Part shown: in pieces, positions 26,456 to 35,217 of the stretch | Layout of the letters: every line of letters starts with the position of its first letter | Numbering within the stretch: position 1 is the stretch's first letter | Assembly (NCBI GenBank): GCA_963803575.1 | Contig: CAWDMW010000001.1 | Location: 1-64,000, forward strand | DNA from: CAWDMW01 sp963803575 | GTDB taxonomy: Bacteria > Pseudomonadota > Alphaproteobacteria > Rickettsiales > UBA998 | Reading direction: 5' to 3' | Length of the DNA stretch: 64,000 bases | Position numbers and translations under genes: made by a program | The notes under the pieces: generated by a model | Database searches by the model: none | What the model was told of the DNA's origin: nothing | The model's input: only the letters and a program-made list of their open reading frames with translations

Positions 26456-27613
26456 ATGGCTAGACAAACTTACTCTTCGAAGCGAATCCTCGTTGCAGCC
26501 ATAGTGTTCTTTGCCGTACTTATTGCTGTTTTGCTTGTTGGTAGCGGTTCTCCATTTGGTATTTCGTTTGATGAAGATAACACCAACACGACTCAACCTG
26601 TAAAGGCAAAAGCTGCAACCTATCAAGATAGCTACATCTACGCGCGTGACTTTATTGGACAAGTTGAGGCGCAGCAAACTTCACAAGCTGGCTTTGAGAT
26701 TGGCGGGATGCTCAAGCGCATGCCCTATGATGAAGGGGATGTCGTTAAAGCTGGCGATGTGCTGGCGGAGTTGGACATTCAGCGATTAAACGCGCGTAGA
26801 AATGAAGCGGATGCGGGATTGACGCGCGCAAAAGCCGATGCAAAGCTCGCTGCCAGCACCTATAAGCGTTTTGCAGAAGCACGCAAAGCCAATGCCGTTT
26901 CTGCGCAGGAGAAAGATGAAGCACGTGAGACCCGTGACACCACAGCTGCCTCAGTCAGCATTGCCAAAGCGCAGCTTGAAAGCATCGCAGTTGATATTGA
27001 AAAATCAAAGCTAATTTCGCCCTTTGATGGTGTTGTCATTAAGCGTATGACAGATGTTGGCACCGTGGTGGGAGCCGGACAAGCCGTATTAGAGATTCAG
27101 CAAAATTCACCTTATGATGTGCGCATTGGTGTTACAAGTAAGATGGCAAATGAGCTAAATGTAGGACAGAAGAAATCTGTCATAGTGGATGGAAGCTCTC
27201 ATGAAGCGACCATCCGCTCGATTCTGCCAGTGCGTGGGCAAGCCCGAACAGTGAATGTTATTTTGGAGCTAGACCACAATAACCGTTTAATCCGCCCTGG
27301 CGATGTTGTGCGCTTACCGCTGGAATATAGTGTTGACCAGCGAGGTTTCTGGGTGCCACTTACCGCTCTCAAAGAGGGTAAGCGTGGTTTGTGGTCACTA
27401 TACGTAGCTAACAATGATCATTCAGACAGTGACGAGCTAACACAAACAAGTTTAAGCGCAGAGCGCCGCGCCGTTGAGGTGCATTACACAGGCAGCGAAC
27501 GCGCCTATGTTTCGGGGGCTATGAAAGAAGGTGAAATGATCGTTGTGAAGGGAACGTCTAAATTGGTTCCTGGTCAGCAAATTCGGGTTGTAGGAGCAGA
27601 TGATGAGCAATAA
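26456..27613 (+). CDS. RND efflux membrane fusion protein (AcrA/HlyD family)
   Basis: 385-residue periplasmic adaptor that links the inner-membrane pump to the outer-membrane channel. It has an N-terminal anchor (ILVAAIVFFAVLIAVLLVG), a lipoyl-like half motif (GGMLKRMPYDEGDVVKAGDVLAEL), a helical hairpin (about residues 100-165) and the second half motif LISPFDGVVIKRMTDVGTVV, then barrel domains. AAGGA lies 6 nt before the ATG. It overlaps the permease gene by 14 nt. Expression is probably controlled by the adjacent TetR protein. Confidence 0.94.
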   Translation: MARQTYSSKRILVAAIVFFAVLIAVLLVGSGSPFGISFDEDNTNTTQPVKAKAATYQDSYIYARDFIGQVEAQQTSQAGFEIGGMLKRMPYDEGDVVKAGDVLAELDIQRLNARRNEADAGLTRAKADAKLAASTYKRFAEARKANAVSAQEKDEARETRDTTAASVSIAKAQLESIAVDIEKSKLISPFDGVVIKRMTDVGTVVGAGQAVLEIQQNSPYDVRIGVTSKMANELNVGQKKSVIVDGSSHEATIRSILPVRGQARTVNVILELDHNNRLIRPGDVVRLPLEYSVDQRGFWVPLTALKEGKRGLWSLYVANNDHSDSDELTQTSLSAERRAVEVHYTGSERAYVSGAMKEGEMIVVKGTSKLVPGQQIRVVGADDEQ

Positions 27614-30600
27614 CTCTGCCGGACGCGATATTGCTACACTGTATTTTCGCAATAAGCATTTGCTGGTGCTGACAATCATCATACTACTTATTGGCGGGCT
27701 AGGGGCTGTTAGTAACTTACCCCGATTAGAAGACCCGCGCATCACCACGCGTAATGCTACCATTCTCACTTTTTTGCCGGGCGCATCAGCAGAGCGTGTG
27801 GAAGCATTGGTGAATGAGAAAATTGAAGACATACTGGAAGAAATTGCCGAAATCAAAAATATTAGCAGCACTGCAAGGTCTGGGGTTTCAAGTATTTTAA
27901 TAGAGCTTAAAGATAGTGTCACGAACGATACCAACGAACAGATTTTTTCTAAAATTCGCTCTCGATTGCAAAATGTGCAAGGGAACCTTCCCCCTGCTGC
28001 CACCATCCCTTTCTTAGATGATCAGCGCAGTGTAGCGGCCTACACGATGATTATTGGTATTAGCTGGAATGGTGAAGGCGAGCCACCGATGGGGATCTTG
28101 CAACGTATTGCCTTAGACCTTAAAGACCGGATGCTCAACGCGGGTAATACCGAGCTGGTTCGGGTGTTTGGCGGGGTGGATGAAGAGATTATCGTCACGC
28201 CTGATGCAGGTGAGTTAGCCGTCCTCAATATGAGCGCAAGAACACTTGCACAAATAATTGCTAATGCTGATAGTAAAGTATCTGCGGGGCAATTGCGCGG
28301 GAGAAATCAAGATGTGCAAATTGAAGTGGACGGGGCGCTGAACAGCATTGATCGTGTTGCGCATATCCCTGTCTTAACGGGTGATCGTGGGACTATCCTT
28401 AAGGTTGGAGATATTGCTACGGTGAAGCGCGGCATTCAAAGTCCACCAGCACAAATTGGCCTAAAAGATGGCGCACGAACAATCTATGTTGCTGTGCGCG
28501 CTGATAAGAATGTTCGCGTTGATCTATGGACGCAAAAAGCACTCGCTGAATACAAAGATTTCCGCACGCAATATTCCGATATGATCGGGATGGATATAAT
28601 TTTTGAACAAAATAAGTATACTGAAGCACGACTCAATGATTTAGTAAGAAATCTGGTAATGGGTTCACTGTTTGTAGTAGCGATTGTGCTGCTTACGATG
28701 GGATGGAAATCAGCATTAGTGGTCGGTTCTGTGTTGCCGCTAGCCTGTGCTGGTGCAATATTCTCCTTCAACTTTCTCGACCAATCCATCCATCAAATGT
28801 CTATTTTTGGAATGATTATTGCCATCGGTTTGCTTATTGATTGCGCGATTGTGATGACCGATGAAGTGCGCAAATCCATCCGAGAAAAAGGCATGAAACG
28901 CATTGATGCAATGCGCCATTCTGTTCACCATCTGTTCGCACCATTGCTTGCTTCGACTATTACGACCATTCTTGGGTTTATGCCAATTTTCTTGCTTCCC
29001 GGTAACGCGGGGGACTTCGTTGGCCCCATTGCGCTTAGTGTCGTGCTAGCACTAATATTCTCATTTTTGCTTGCTATTACAGTCATCCCGGCGCTTGCTG
29101 CACGCAGTAGCAGCAACACCAGCAAAACTCAAGAAAGCACACAACATTGGTGGCGCGCAGGGATGAAAGCACCACGTGTTTTTACTGATATACGTCAATT
29201 CACGCTACACGCTATCGAGCGCCCGAAGCGCTATTTATTCCTTACTACCATACCCTGTATCATTGGCTTTGGTTTGACAGGCACCATGCCCATGGAGTTC
29301 TTCCCACCCGCCGACCGCGATATGTTTGAGGTGCAGATGTATTTGCCGAGCGATAGCTCAATTGATTATACGCAGCGCCAGGTTGCCATTGCTGATAAGG
29401 TGATAAAAGCCTTTGACGGCGTGCAGAAAGTACACTGGCTGATAGGCGCGTCAACGCCATCGGTGTATTACAATCAAATCCCTAGCCAAGATAATAACAG
29501 CGCCTATGCGCAAGCCGTCGTCACTGCAAAAGATAATCAAACCGCTAATAGGCTCCTCTCGCTGATACAAAATGCGCTGAACGAGGCGTTACCTAACGCC
29601 AAACCTATTACCAAGAAATTTGCGCAAGGCCCGCCTGCCGATGCGCCCGTTGCCTTCCGCGTGCTAGGATCAGATATTGATAAATTGCGTACACTTGGCG
29701 AAGAATTGCGCGGCATTATGCATCAACACCCTGATATCGTACATACCCGTGCCAGCATTGAGGGCGGACAAACCAAGCTATGGTTCCGCGCCGATGAAGC
29801 CGAGGCCGACTTTGCCGGACTGAATTTGGTGAATATCGCCAATCAGTTTCAAGGCAATCTAGAAGGATTCATAGGCGGAAGCATTTTAGAGGATGTCCAA
29901 GAAATACCCGTGCGAGTGCGGTTGGGCGATGCAGAGCGTGAGAATATATCCAGCGTTGGTAATGTGCAACTCAGTGCTATAGGGGCAGGCAGATGGCTCC
30001 CCGCAGAAGCGCTTGGAGACTTGGATTTACGCCCCGAAACCGCTGAAATATCACGCTATAATGGCAAGCGCGTGAATAATATCCTTGCTTACATTAAAGG
30101 CGCGGCAAAACCCGTATCTATCTCCTCCACCGTGTTAGAGCAGATAGAAAGCACTATTGATATTCCTGCAGGCTACAGCATTGATGTCGCCGGAGAAAGC
30201 GAGGAGCAAACTGATGCGATTGGAGGGCTTGCCACCTTTGCGCCTGTTCTGCTGACCATGATGATTGCCACGATCATTCTTACCTTCCGCAGTGTTGCAT
30301 TAGCTACAATCGTTTTTGCCGTAGCGATATTATCAGTGGGCTTAGGCATGTTATCGCTCAAGATTGCAGGCTATCCGCTAGGTTTTAACCCTCTGATTGG
30401 TACAATCGGGTTGGCTGGCGTGATTATCAACGATACGATTGTGATTTTAGCCGCCATTTTGGGTAATGAGACAGCACGTAAAGGTAGTGGCGAAGAAATT
30501 GTTAAGGAAACCTATGGCTGTAGCCGCCACGTACTTTCCACAACATTTACGACTATTGGAGGTTTTATTCCGCTGCTTTTATTTTCAGGTGGAACGTTCT

Positions 30601-30758
30601 GGCCGCCGCTTACTGTAGTCATTGCAGGCGGCATGGGGTTTTCCATTGTACTTGCTATGTTTTTTACGCCGCTCGCTTACAAATTTTATGCTGATATGTA
30701 TTACCGTAAACAACACCAGCCTCAACAGCACCCAGCTGCACAGGAGGCTGCCATATGA
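27600..30758 (+). CDS. RND efflux permease
   Basis: 1052-residue inner membrane transporter of the resistance-nodulation-division superfamily, driving drug or metabolite export with the proton gradient. Twelve membrane segments are arranged as one helix, a large porter/docking loop, six helices, a second loop and five helices. GLLIDCAIVMTDEVRKSI carries the helix-4 acidic residues for proton relay. GLAGVIINDTIVIL is the equivalent in the second half. It overlaps the adaptor gene by 14 nt and the outer membrane factor by 4 nt. The substrate cannot be told; multidrug export is the usual role. Confidence 0.95.
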   Translation: MMSNNSAGRDIATLYFRNKHLLVLTIIILLIGGLGAVSNLPRLEDPRITTRNATILTFLPGASAERVEALVNEKIEDILEEIAEIKNISSTARSGVSSILIELKDSVTNDTNEQIFSKIRSRLQNVQGNLPPAATIPFLDDQRSVAAYTMIIGISWNGEGEPPMGILQRIALDLKDRMLNAGNTELVRVFGGVDEEIIVTPDAGELAVLNMSARTLAQIIANADSKVSAGQLRGRNQDVQIEVDGALNSIDRVAHIPVLTGDRGTILKVGDIATVKRGIQSPPAQIGLKDGARTIYVAVRADKNVRVDLWTQKALAEYKDFRTQYSDMIGMDIIFEQNKYTEARLNDLVRNLVMGSLFVVAIVLLTMGWKSALVVGSVLPLACAGAIFSFNFLDQSIHQMSIFGMIIAIGLLIDCAIVMTDEVRKSIREKGMKRIDAMRHSVHHLFAPLLASTITTILGFMPIFLLPGNAGDFVGPIALSVVLALIFSFLLAITVIPALAARSSSNTSKTQESTQHWWRAGMKAPRVFTDIRQFTLHAIERPKRYLFLTTIPCIIGFGLTGTMPMEFFPPADRDMFEVQMYLPSDSSIDYTQRQVAIADKVIKAFDGVQKVHWLIGASTPSVYYNQIPSQDNNSAYAQAVVTAKDNQTANRLLSLIQNALNEALPNAKPITKKFAQGPPADAPVAFRVLGSDIDKLRTLGEELRGIMHQHPDIVHTRASIEGGQTKLWFRADEAEADFAGLNLVNIANQFQGNLEGFIGGSILEDVQEIPVRVRLGDAERENISSVGNVQLSAIGAGRWLPAEALGDLDLRPETAEISRYNGKRVNNILAYIKGAAKPVSISSTVLEQIESTIDIPAGYSIDVAGESEEQTDAIGGLATFAPVLLTMMIATIILTFRSVALATIVFAVAILSVGLGMLSLKIAGYPLGFNPLIGTIGLAGVIINDTIVILAAILGNETARKGSGEEIVKETYGCSRHVLSTTFTTIGGFIPLLLFSGGTFWPPLTVVIAGGMGFSIVLAMFFTPLAYKFYADMYYRKQHQPQQHPAAQEAAI

Positions 30759-32215
30759 AACAGACGCTTTGCGCAACACTCGCCTTGCTAATGTTATCTG
30801 GCTGCGCAGTTGGGCCAGACTATAGCTTTCCAACATTTGAAACCAAAGAGTGGATCGAACAACCCCAGTCTAATGAAGCGACTATGACGGATTGGTGGCG
30901 AGTATTTGATGACCCGATTTTATCAGGACTGGTAGCCAAGGTTGGAAAAGATAATTTAGACATTGAAATCGCGCGGGCGCGTATTGCAGAAGCACGCGCT
31001 TTACGCGGCGTAGCGCGGTCACCGTTATTGCCATCCATTGGAGTCAGCAGCGCCTTTACCCGCAACAAACAAAGCCTGAATAATCCGCAATTCATCCAAG
31101 CGCCGGGTATTGATATTCCGCAAATCCAAAACACTTATGATGCAGGCTTCGATGCCTCGTGGGAGATTGACCTGTTTGGCGGAAACCGCCGCGCTCTAGA
31201 AGCCGCCACCGCACGGTTAGAGGGCACAGAGGCATTGCGTAATAACGTCATTTTATCTGTTGTTGCTGAAACCGCGCGTAATTATATTGAGCTACGGGGA
31301 AACCAGAAGCGCGCGGCGCTACTTAAACGCAACGCGGAGCTTCAGCAGCAAACGGTAGACTTAGTGAAAGCCTCGTTTGAGAGTGGCTTATCACGTGAGA
31401 TTGATGTCACCCGCGCCGATGCCCAGCTTGCGAATACGCAAGCGCTTATTCCTAATCTTGAGGCTGAGATTCGTGCTGGTTCATACCGCCTCGCCGTATT
31501 AACTGCCCAACAACCTGGTGAGCTGTTCTCGCTGCTTGAGCAAAATAAGCCACTGCCAGCCCCGCGCGAAGTGGTGCCACTCGGTTTGCAATCTGATTTG
31601 CTGCGTCGTCGCCCCGATATTCAAATAGCGGAGCGGAACTTAGCCGCTTCTAACGCCGATGTGGGGGTTGCTGTGGCAGAACTCTATCCCAGCTTTAACC
31701 TAACTGGCAGTATTGGGTTTTTAGCCGCAAGCTCCGGAAACCTTTTTGAAAGCGCCAGTGAGAGCTTTCTTTTATCGCCCTTTATTAATTTCCCTATCTT
31801 TGAAGGTGGGCGCTTACGAGCGCAAATTGATGCGGCAGAAGCGCGTAACTCTATCGCTGCCACTCAATATGAACAAACCGTACTACGCGCTTTGGAAGAA
31901 ACGGAAAGCAGTCTCATCCGTTACGCTAAAGAGCAAGAAACACGAGAAAAACTTGAGCAAGCGGTCAGTGCGTCTAAGCGTTCGGCGCAGCTGTCAAATA
32001 TTCTCTACGAGAAAGGTCTAACGGATTTTATTGATGTGTTGGAAGCTGAGCGTGCCTTGACGTCTACGCAAGATGCACTCGTACAGTCAGAAACACGGGC
32101 ACTAACGAATTTGACCGCTTTATATAAATCACTTGGTGGTGGCTGGGAGCTGTTCGCTGAAAAGAAGCAAGCAGGTAATCAAAACGCTGAAACCAGTATC
32201 ACCGAATTGGAATAA
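30755..32215 (+). CDS. RND outer membrane factor, NodT family lipoprotein
   Basis: 486 residues. A lipoprotein signal (LALLMLSGCAVGPDYSFP) puts a lipid-modified Cys at about residue 17. It is followed by the duplicated TolC-type barrel and coiled-coil domain (LRRRPDIQIAERNLAASNADVGVA and FPIFEGGRLRAQIDAAEARN). It forms the outer-membrane exit duct of the preceding pump. Start overlaps the permease stop (ATGA), so all three components are translationally linked. Complete tripartite pump, no sign of decay. Confidence 0.94.
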   Translation: MKQTLCATLALLMLSGCAVGPDYSFPTFETKEWIEQPQSNEATMTDWWRVFDDPILSGLVAKVGKDNLDIEIARARIAEARALRGVARSPLLPSIGVSSAFTRNKQSLNNPQFIQAPGIDIPQIQNTYDAGFDASWEIDLFGGNRRALEAATARLEGTEALRNNVILSVVAETARNYIELRGNQKRAALLKRNAELQQQTVDLVKASFESGLSREIDVTRADAQLANTQALIPNLEAEIRAGSYRLAVLTAQQPGELFSLLEQNKPLPAPREVVPLGLQSDLLRRRPDIQIAERNLAASNADVGVAVAELYPSFNLTGSIGFLAASSGNLFESASESFLLSPFINFPIFEGGRLRAQIDAAEARNSIAATQYEQTVLRALEETESSLIRYAKEQETREKLEQAVSASKRSAQLSNILYEKGLTDFIDVLEAERALTSTQDALVQSETRALTNLTALYKSLGGGWELFAEKKQAGNQNAETSITELE

Positions 32216-32255
32216 GAATGCTGACTGGATTTAAACTGTAAACTTAGGAGAAACA

Positions 32256-32597
32256 ATGAAACCACCCTTTAAAATACTAACCACGTGCGCTGGCCTATTA
32301 ACGCTAGCCGCCTGCAGTGGTACCGATAATTATGTGGAAACCCCAATTTTACAAGTAGCTGAGCGTGACATGGCTCCCGCACAAGCATTAGATCAGCTTT
32401 TTACGAATCGGCCAGTGCCATACCGCATTGCATTAGGCGAGGCAGATAAAGAAACGGGAGAATGTCCGGATATTGATACAAACTCCGATGCTACTGGTGT
32501 AACCACGTCATCAAATGATGCATCCAGCGGTTCAATTATTTTTTTTAGCCATCTATCAGTCCTCTATACGTTAGGCGTTTTCCAGTCATTCCGATAA
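32256..32597 (+). pseudogene. Lipoprotein gene truncated by a transposase remnant
   Basis: An N-terminal lipoprotein signal (TTCAGLLTLAACSG) and about 70 further residues are normal-looking, preceded by an AGGAG ribosome binding site 8 nt before the ATG. From about 32526 on, the frame reads into the end of an IS1595-type transposase on the other strand, and it stops at 32597. The last residues (from about SIIFF) are therefore not original. The gene is the fourth in line after the efflux operon. The rest of it may be the remnant at 32963-33262, but this is not proved. Confidence 0.65.
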
Positions 32598-32943
32598 AGT
32601 TGATAGTATCAACCTGTGATGTATTATGACGGAATGAAAACTCGTTTACATAGCGGTGCAGGTGCTTCACGCTCATATGGTGATATATGCCATAATAACC
32701 ACGTTTTAGTAATGCCCAAAAACTTTCTATGCCGTTTGTGCGAACACTAAAACGCTTGCGACAGTCCTTACAACGGTAAGGCATGGGCTTATGATCTTTA
32801 CATTCAGTTACACGAATGCTACCGCAATGAGGTCAAACTGTTTCACCATTCCAGCGTTTTTCTTCAAAGAACTGACGCGCTGATTCTTCATTAGGGAATC
32901 TTTGGAATAATTCGTAAAGGCTAAATGTTTCTGATTTATCGCT
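32545..32943 (-). pseudogene. Internally deleted IS1595-type transposase with nonsense codon
   Basis: On the minus strand the N-terminal zinc-ribbon region (FPNEESARQFFEEKRWNGE, then PHCGSIRVTECKDHKPMPYR and CKDCRKRFSVRT) joins directly to the C-terminal NGIESFWALLKRGYYGIYHH segment and ends at YRGLIDG. The central part with the two catalytic aspartates is missing. The first zinc-ribbon Cys codon is replaced by TGA (32833-32835). No start codon is visible upstream. It belongs to a different IS1595 subgroup from the element at 25006, because that one has no zinc ribbon. Confidence 0.8.
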
Positions 32944-32962
32944 CGTAGGATTAAATTGGCCA

Positions 32963-33262
32963 AAAGCGACAGGTAAGTCAAGCTATATTTGGCTAGTTAA
33001 GTATATAGACCCCCTAACATTTATAGAAGGAACTATACGCTGCGCATTATTTAATCAGACTAATGGCTTTCCATCCGAGCTAGCTGTGGCAACGACTGAC
33101 TATGTGATCGAGTGGCGAGGCAGTCCTTGCTATGAAGTCGGCAGAGCATTCCGCAAGTATGCACGACAGGCAGGCTTGGGATGGATAGAGGAACACTACC
33201 TCAAACACCATCCAGATCACCTGAAGGATGCCACCTCTGCGCTGAAGCAAATATATGCCTAG
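32963..33262 (+). pseudogene. 3' remnant of an unrecognised gene
   Basis: An open frame with protein-like character but no start codon: SSYIWLVKYIDPLTFIEGT, then TTDYVIEWRGSPCYEVGRAF and WIEEHYLKHHPDHLKDATSA, ending at TAG 33260-33262. It begins just where the transposase remnant ends. It may be the C-terminal part of the gene interrupted at about 32526 or of a separate lost gene. The frame differs from that of the lipoprotein fragment, which a deletion or insertion could explain. Family unknown. Confidence 0.45.
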
Positions 33263-33280
33263 AATCACGATTTCTGGGGG

Positions 33281-33376
33281 GAATGGTGGCCCTTGGTAGA
33301 CAAATTCAGAACCTCGATTGAGCATAGGCTGTTGATTTATAGTATAAACAAAAAATTTCTGCGGCCAAAATTCTCC
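33281..33376 (+). repeat. Dispersed direct repeat, copy B
   Basis: Matches 24841-24937 in the same orientation. In this copy the minus-strand reading from 33325 gives NRGSEFVYQGPPFPPEIVIL, which faintly resembles the N terminus of IS6-family transposases, so the repeat may be the surviving end of such an element. It lies between the gene remnant and the GNAT gene. Confidence 0.65.
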
Positions 33377-33383
33377 GTTAATG

Positions 33384-33803
33384 CTAGCGGATAATTTTGG
33401 TCATTTGAACGCAGTCTTCTGCTATGCCTTCTAATTCACTTTGATCCCATATTTCTTCTGTGAACCCTATTTTGTGATAAAATCCAACCGACTCAGGCGC
33501 GGCGTTGACAAGTAATTTCTTGGCTCCATGACGTGTGGTATATTGCTCTATCTGCTTATACATATTGGCACTATGTTTTTTTCCTTGCTTGCTTTTTGTA
33601 ACGGCAAGTAAGCGCAATATTGCTTTATCCCCTGTAAAATCCACTTGAACAGTAGCTATTGGGGATAGAGGATGATTGTTTGGCAGGCGTTCATCGGGAT
33701 GATTAGAATCATAATCTCTGTTAGGAAATAGCTCAGCCTTCCTGATGGCGTTATACGCATTCGAATCATCTTCTGTTGATACTTTTTCTAAAATATACGT
33801 CAT
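33384..33803 (-). CDS. GNAT-family N-acetyltransferase
   Basis: 139 residues with the GNAT fold: VQVDFTGDKAILRLLAV strands, SKQGKKHSANMYKQIEQY (acetyl-CoA loop and helix) and LLVNAAPESVGFYHKIGF, the typical C-terminal motif. The acetyl-CoA loop Q-G-K-K-H-S is slightly atypical. Substrate unknown. It lies just outside the repeat-bracketed region and has ordinary composition. Confidence 0.85.
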   Translation of the reverse strand: MTYILEKVSTEDDSNAYNAIRKAELFPNRDYDSNHPDERLPNNHPLSPIATVQVDFTGDKAILRLLAVTKSKQGKKHSANMYKQIEQYTTRHGAKKLLVNAAPESVGFYHKIGFTEEIWDQSELEGIAEDCVQMTKIIR

Positions 33804-33926
33804 GATCTTAGCCTAATTCAATTTAAGAACAGGATACCAAACAATTGTTAAAAATCTAGGAATAGAACCAAAACAGGCAAAGAGTTGCAATGACTTGCGT
33901 GTTCACAGCCTATGATTTGTGGATTA

Positions 33927-34003
33927 TGGTGGGCGGTAAGAGATTCGAACTCCCGGCCTCGTCGATGTCAACGACGCGCTCTAACCAACTGAGCTAACCG
34001 CCC
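33927..34003 (-). tRNA. tRNA-Val (GAC)
   Basis: Cloverleaf on the minus strand: acceptor GGGCGGT pairs with ACCGCCC, the D arm contains GCTCAGTTGGTTAGAGC, the anticodon arm is CGTCG-TTGACAT-CGACG with anticodon GAC, and the T loop is TTCGAAT. The discriminator A is followed by an encoded CCA (33927-33929). The T stem has two G-T pairs. The accessory region lies on its 3' side. Confidence 0.93.
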
Positions 34004-34096
34004 TCAAAACTATGCTGCGTAATATAACCTAATTGACGGTCTTGTAAAGAGGTTGGTGGTCAAAATCCTCAATTATATAGTTAAACACCAGAATCC

Positions 34097-34450
34097 TCAG
34101 TGTGACACACGCATCACTGCAGAATATATTCTAATATAGAAATATATTTCTATAGACAACACCATAATAAAACTAATAATGTTAGTATGCGTGTCAGCGC
34201 TGGGCATAATGTATAGGTCTAAAAACATAGAATCTAGCATCGCTAACCCAATTAGCAGGCATTGTACAATAATTGGTATAGTTAGACATGTAAAACGCTC
34301 GATAAAATCCTGTCCATCATCTTTTTCATTGATGCCATAGATCCATACAGTGCCGAAAATTGCGAACAATGCATAAATGACATCCATTGCACAATCCCAT
34401 AATGTAATAGGGTAATAAATCCAGTCACCTTCTGATTCTAACAATAACAT
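34097..34450 (-). CDS. Small polytopic membrane protein, start uncertain
   Basis: 117 residues from the first ATG, with three hydrophobic segments (AMDVIYALFAIFGTVWIYGI, then IPIIVQCLLIGLAMLDSMF and IISFIMVLSIEIYFYIRIY). The frame stays open another 49 codons upstream, to about 34597, and reads as natural protein (INFFNDKTLAQRLKEKTVSS, then KLTYFIISQVLVTITSSYIF, a further helix), but no ATG, GTG or TTG precedes it. Either a rare start codon (an ATA sits just before AATTTT) is used or a frameshift removed the start. Family not recognised. Confidence 0.55.
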   Translation of the reverse strand: MLLLESEGDWIYYPITLWDCAMDVIYALFAIFGTVWIYGINEKDDGQDFIERFTCLTIPIIVQCLLIGLAMLDSMFLDLYIMPSADTHTNIISFIMVLSIEIYFYIRIYSAVMRVSH

Positions 34451-34611
34451 GAATATATAACTAGAAGTGATTGTGACTAAAACTTGCGAAATAATGAAGT
34501 AGGTGAGCTTCTCTCGCGAGGAAACAGTCTTTTCCTTGAGACGTTGCGCTAATGTTTTGTCGTTGAAAAAATTTATGCTGTATAACCTATAAGCTGTTTA
34601 TGTTCATTCTA

Positions 34612-35166
34612 TTAAGTTATTTGGCGACCTAACTGCTTGACCGCCCGCACTTCCGATTCGCTCGTCAAATTGCCTTTATCGTCAAACATTTCAAAACCTT
34701 TCCCTACCGCGCGCATGTTTGGATGCACGTGTACGTTCATATTCATCAGTAATGCACGCAACTGGTAAAGCCCACGCAATCCGCCAAGCGCGCCCGGGGC
34801 GACTGCCATGATGGAGGCTTTTTTACCTGAAAAGGCGTGAAGCGGTGGCTCATCTTTCATCGTTGGACGGGACAGCCAGTCAATCGTATTTTTCAATACC
34901 CCGCTATAGCCGCTATTATATTCAGGTGAGGCAATAAGAAAACCGTCTGCTTTTACAAAGAATTCTTTGAGGGTTTTGGCTGTGTCAGGGTAGCCACCGT
35001 CTGCTTCAAGATCACCATCATATAAAGGCATGGGGTAATCTTTTAAATCAATATAAGTAACGTTTGCTCCGCCCTCTTCGGCTCCCTGAACGGCTATTTG
35101 TACAAGTTTTTTATTGAGTGATTCTTTGCGAGTGCTTCCGGCAAACGCGATGATAGATGATGGCAT
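34612..35166 (-). CDS. NADPH-dependent FMN reductase
   Basis: 184-residue flavodoxin-fold oxidoreductase. FMN-binding elements are FAGSTRKESLNKKLVQ at the N terminus and SPEYNSGYSGVLKNTIDWLS. Related to ChrR/YieF-type quinone and chromate reductases. It reduces quinones, azo compounds or metals with NAD(P)H; physiological substrate unknown. It lies 51 bp downstream of the pirin gene on the same strand, a frequent pairing linked to quinone detoxification. Confidence 0.92.
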   Translation of the reverse strand: MPSSIIAFAGSTRKESLNKKLVQIAVQGAEEGGANVTYIDLKDYPMPLYDGDLEADGGYPDTAKTLKEFFVKADGFLIASPEYNSGYSGVLKNTIDWLSRPTMKDEPPLHAFSGKKASIMAVAPGALGGLRGLYQLRALLMNMNVHVHPNMRAVGKGFEMFDDKGNLTSESEVRAVKQLGRQIT

Positions 35167-35217
35167 GTGAGTCGTTCCTGTTATGATTGAGTTGTAATGT
35201 TAGTGATATAGATCATC

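Noticed and set aside
32833..32835. TGA at a conserved Cys codon taken as evidence for TGA recoding
   Set aside because: The gene is already internally deleted, and TGA is used as a normal stop elsewhere, for example in serS and surE, so a nonsense mutation is the simple explanation.
25006..32943. Composite transposon carrying the efflux operon between two IS1595 elements
   Set aside because: The two elements belong to different subgroups (one has a zinc ribbon) and their ends do not match, so they cannot have moved the segment as a unit.
33080..33325. 81-residue minus-strand frame with an IS6-like beginning
   Set aside because: Only the first about 25 residues look transposase-like; the rest is the antisense of the gene remnant at 32963-33262. 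Treated as part of repeat copy B instead of a gene.
33927..34003. tRNA-Val as attachment site of an integrated island
   Set aside because: I found no second copy of the tRNA 3' end at the other boundary and no integrase gene.
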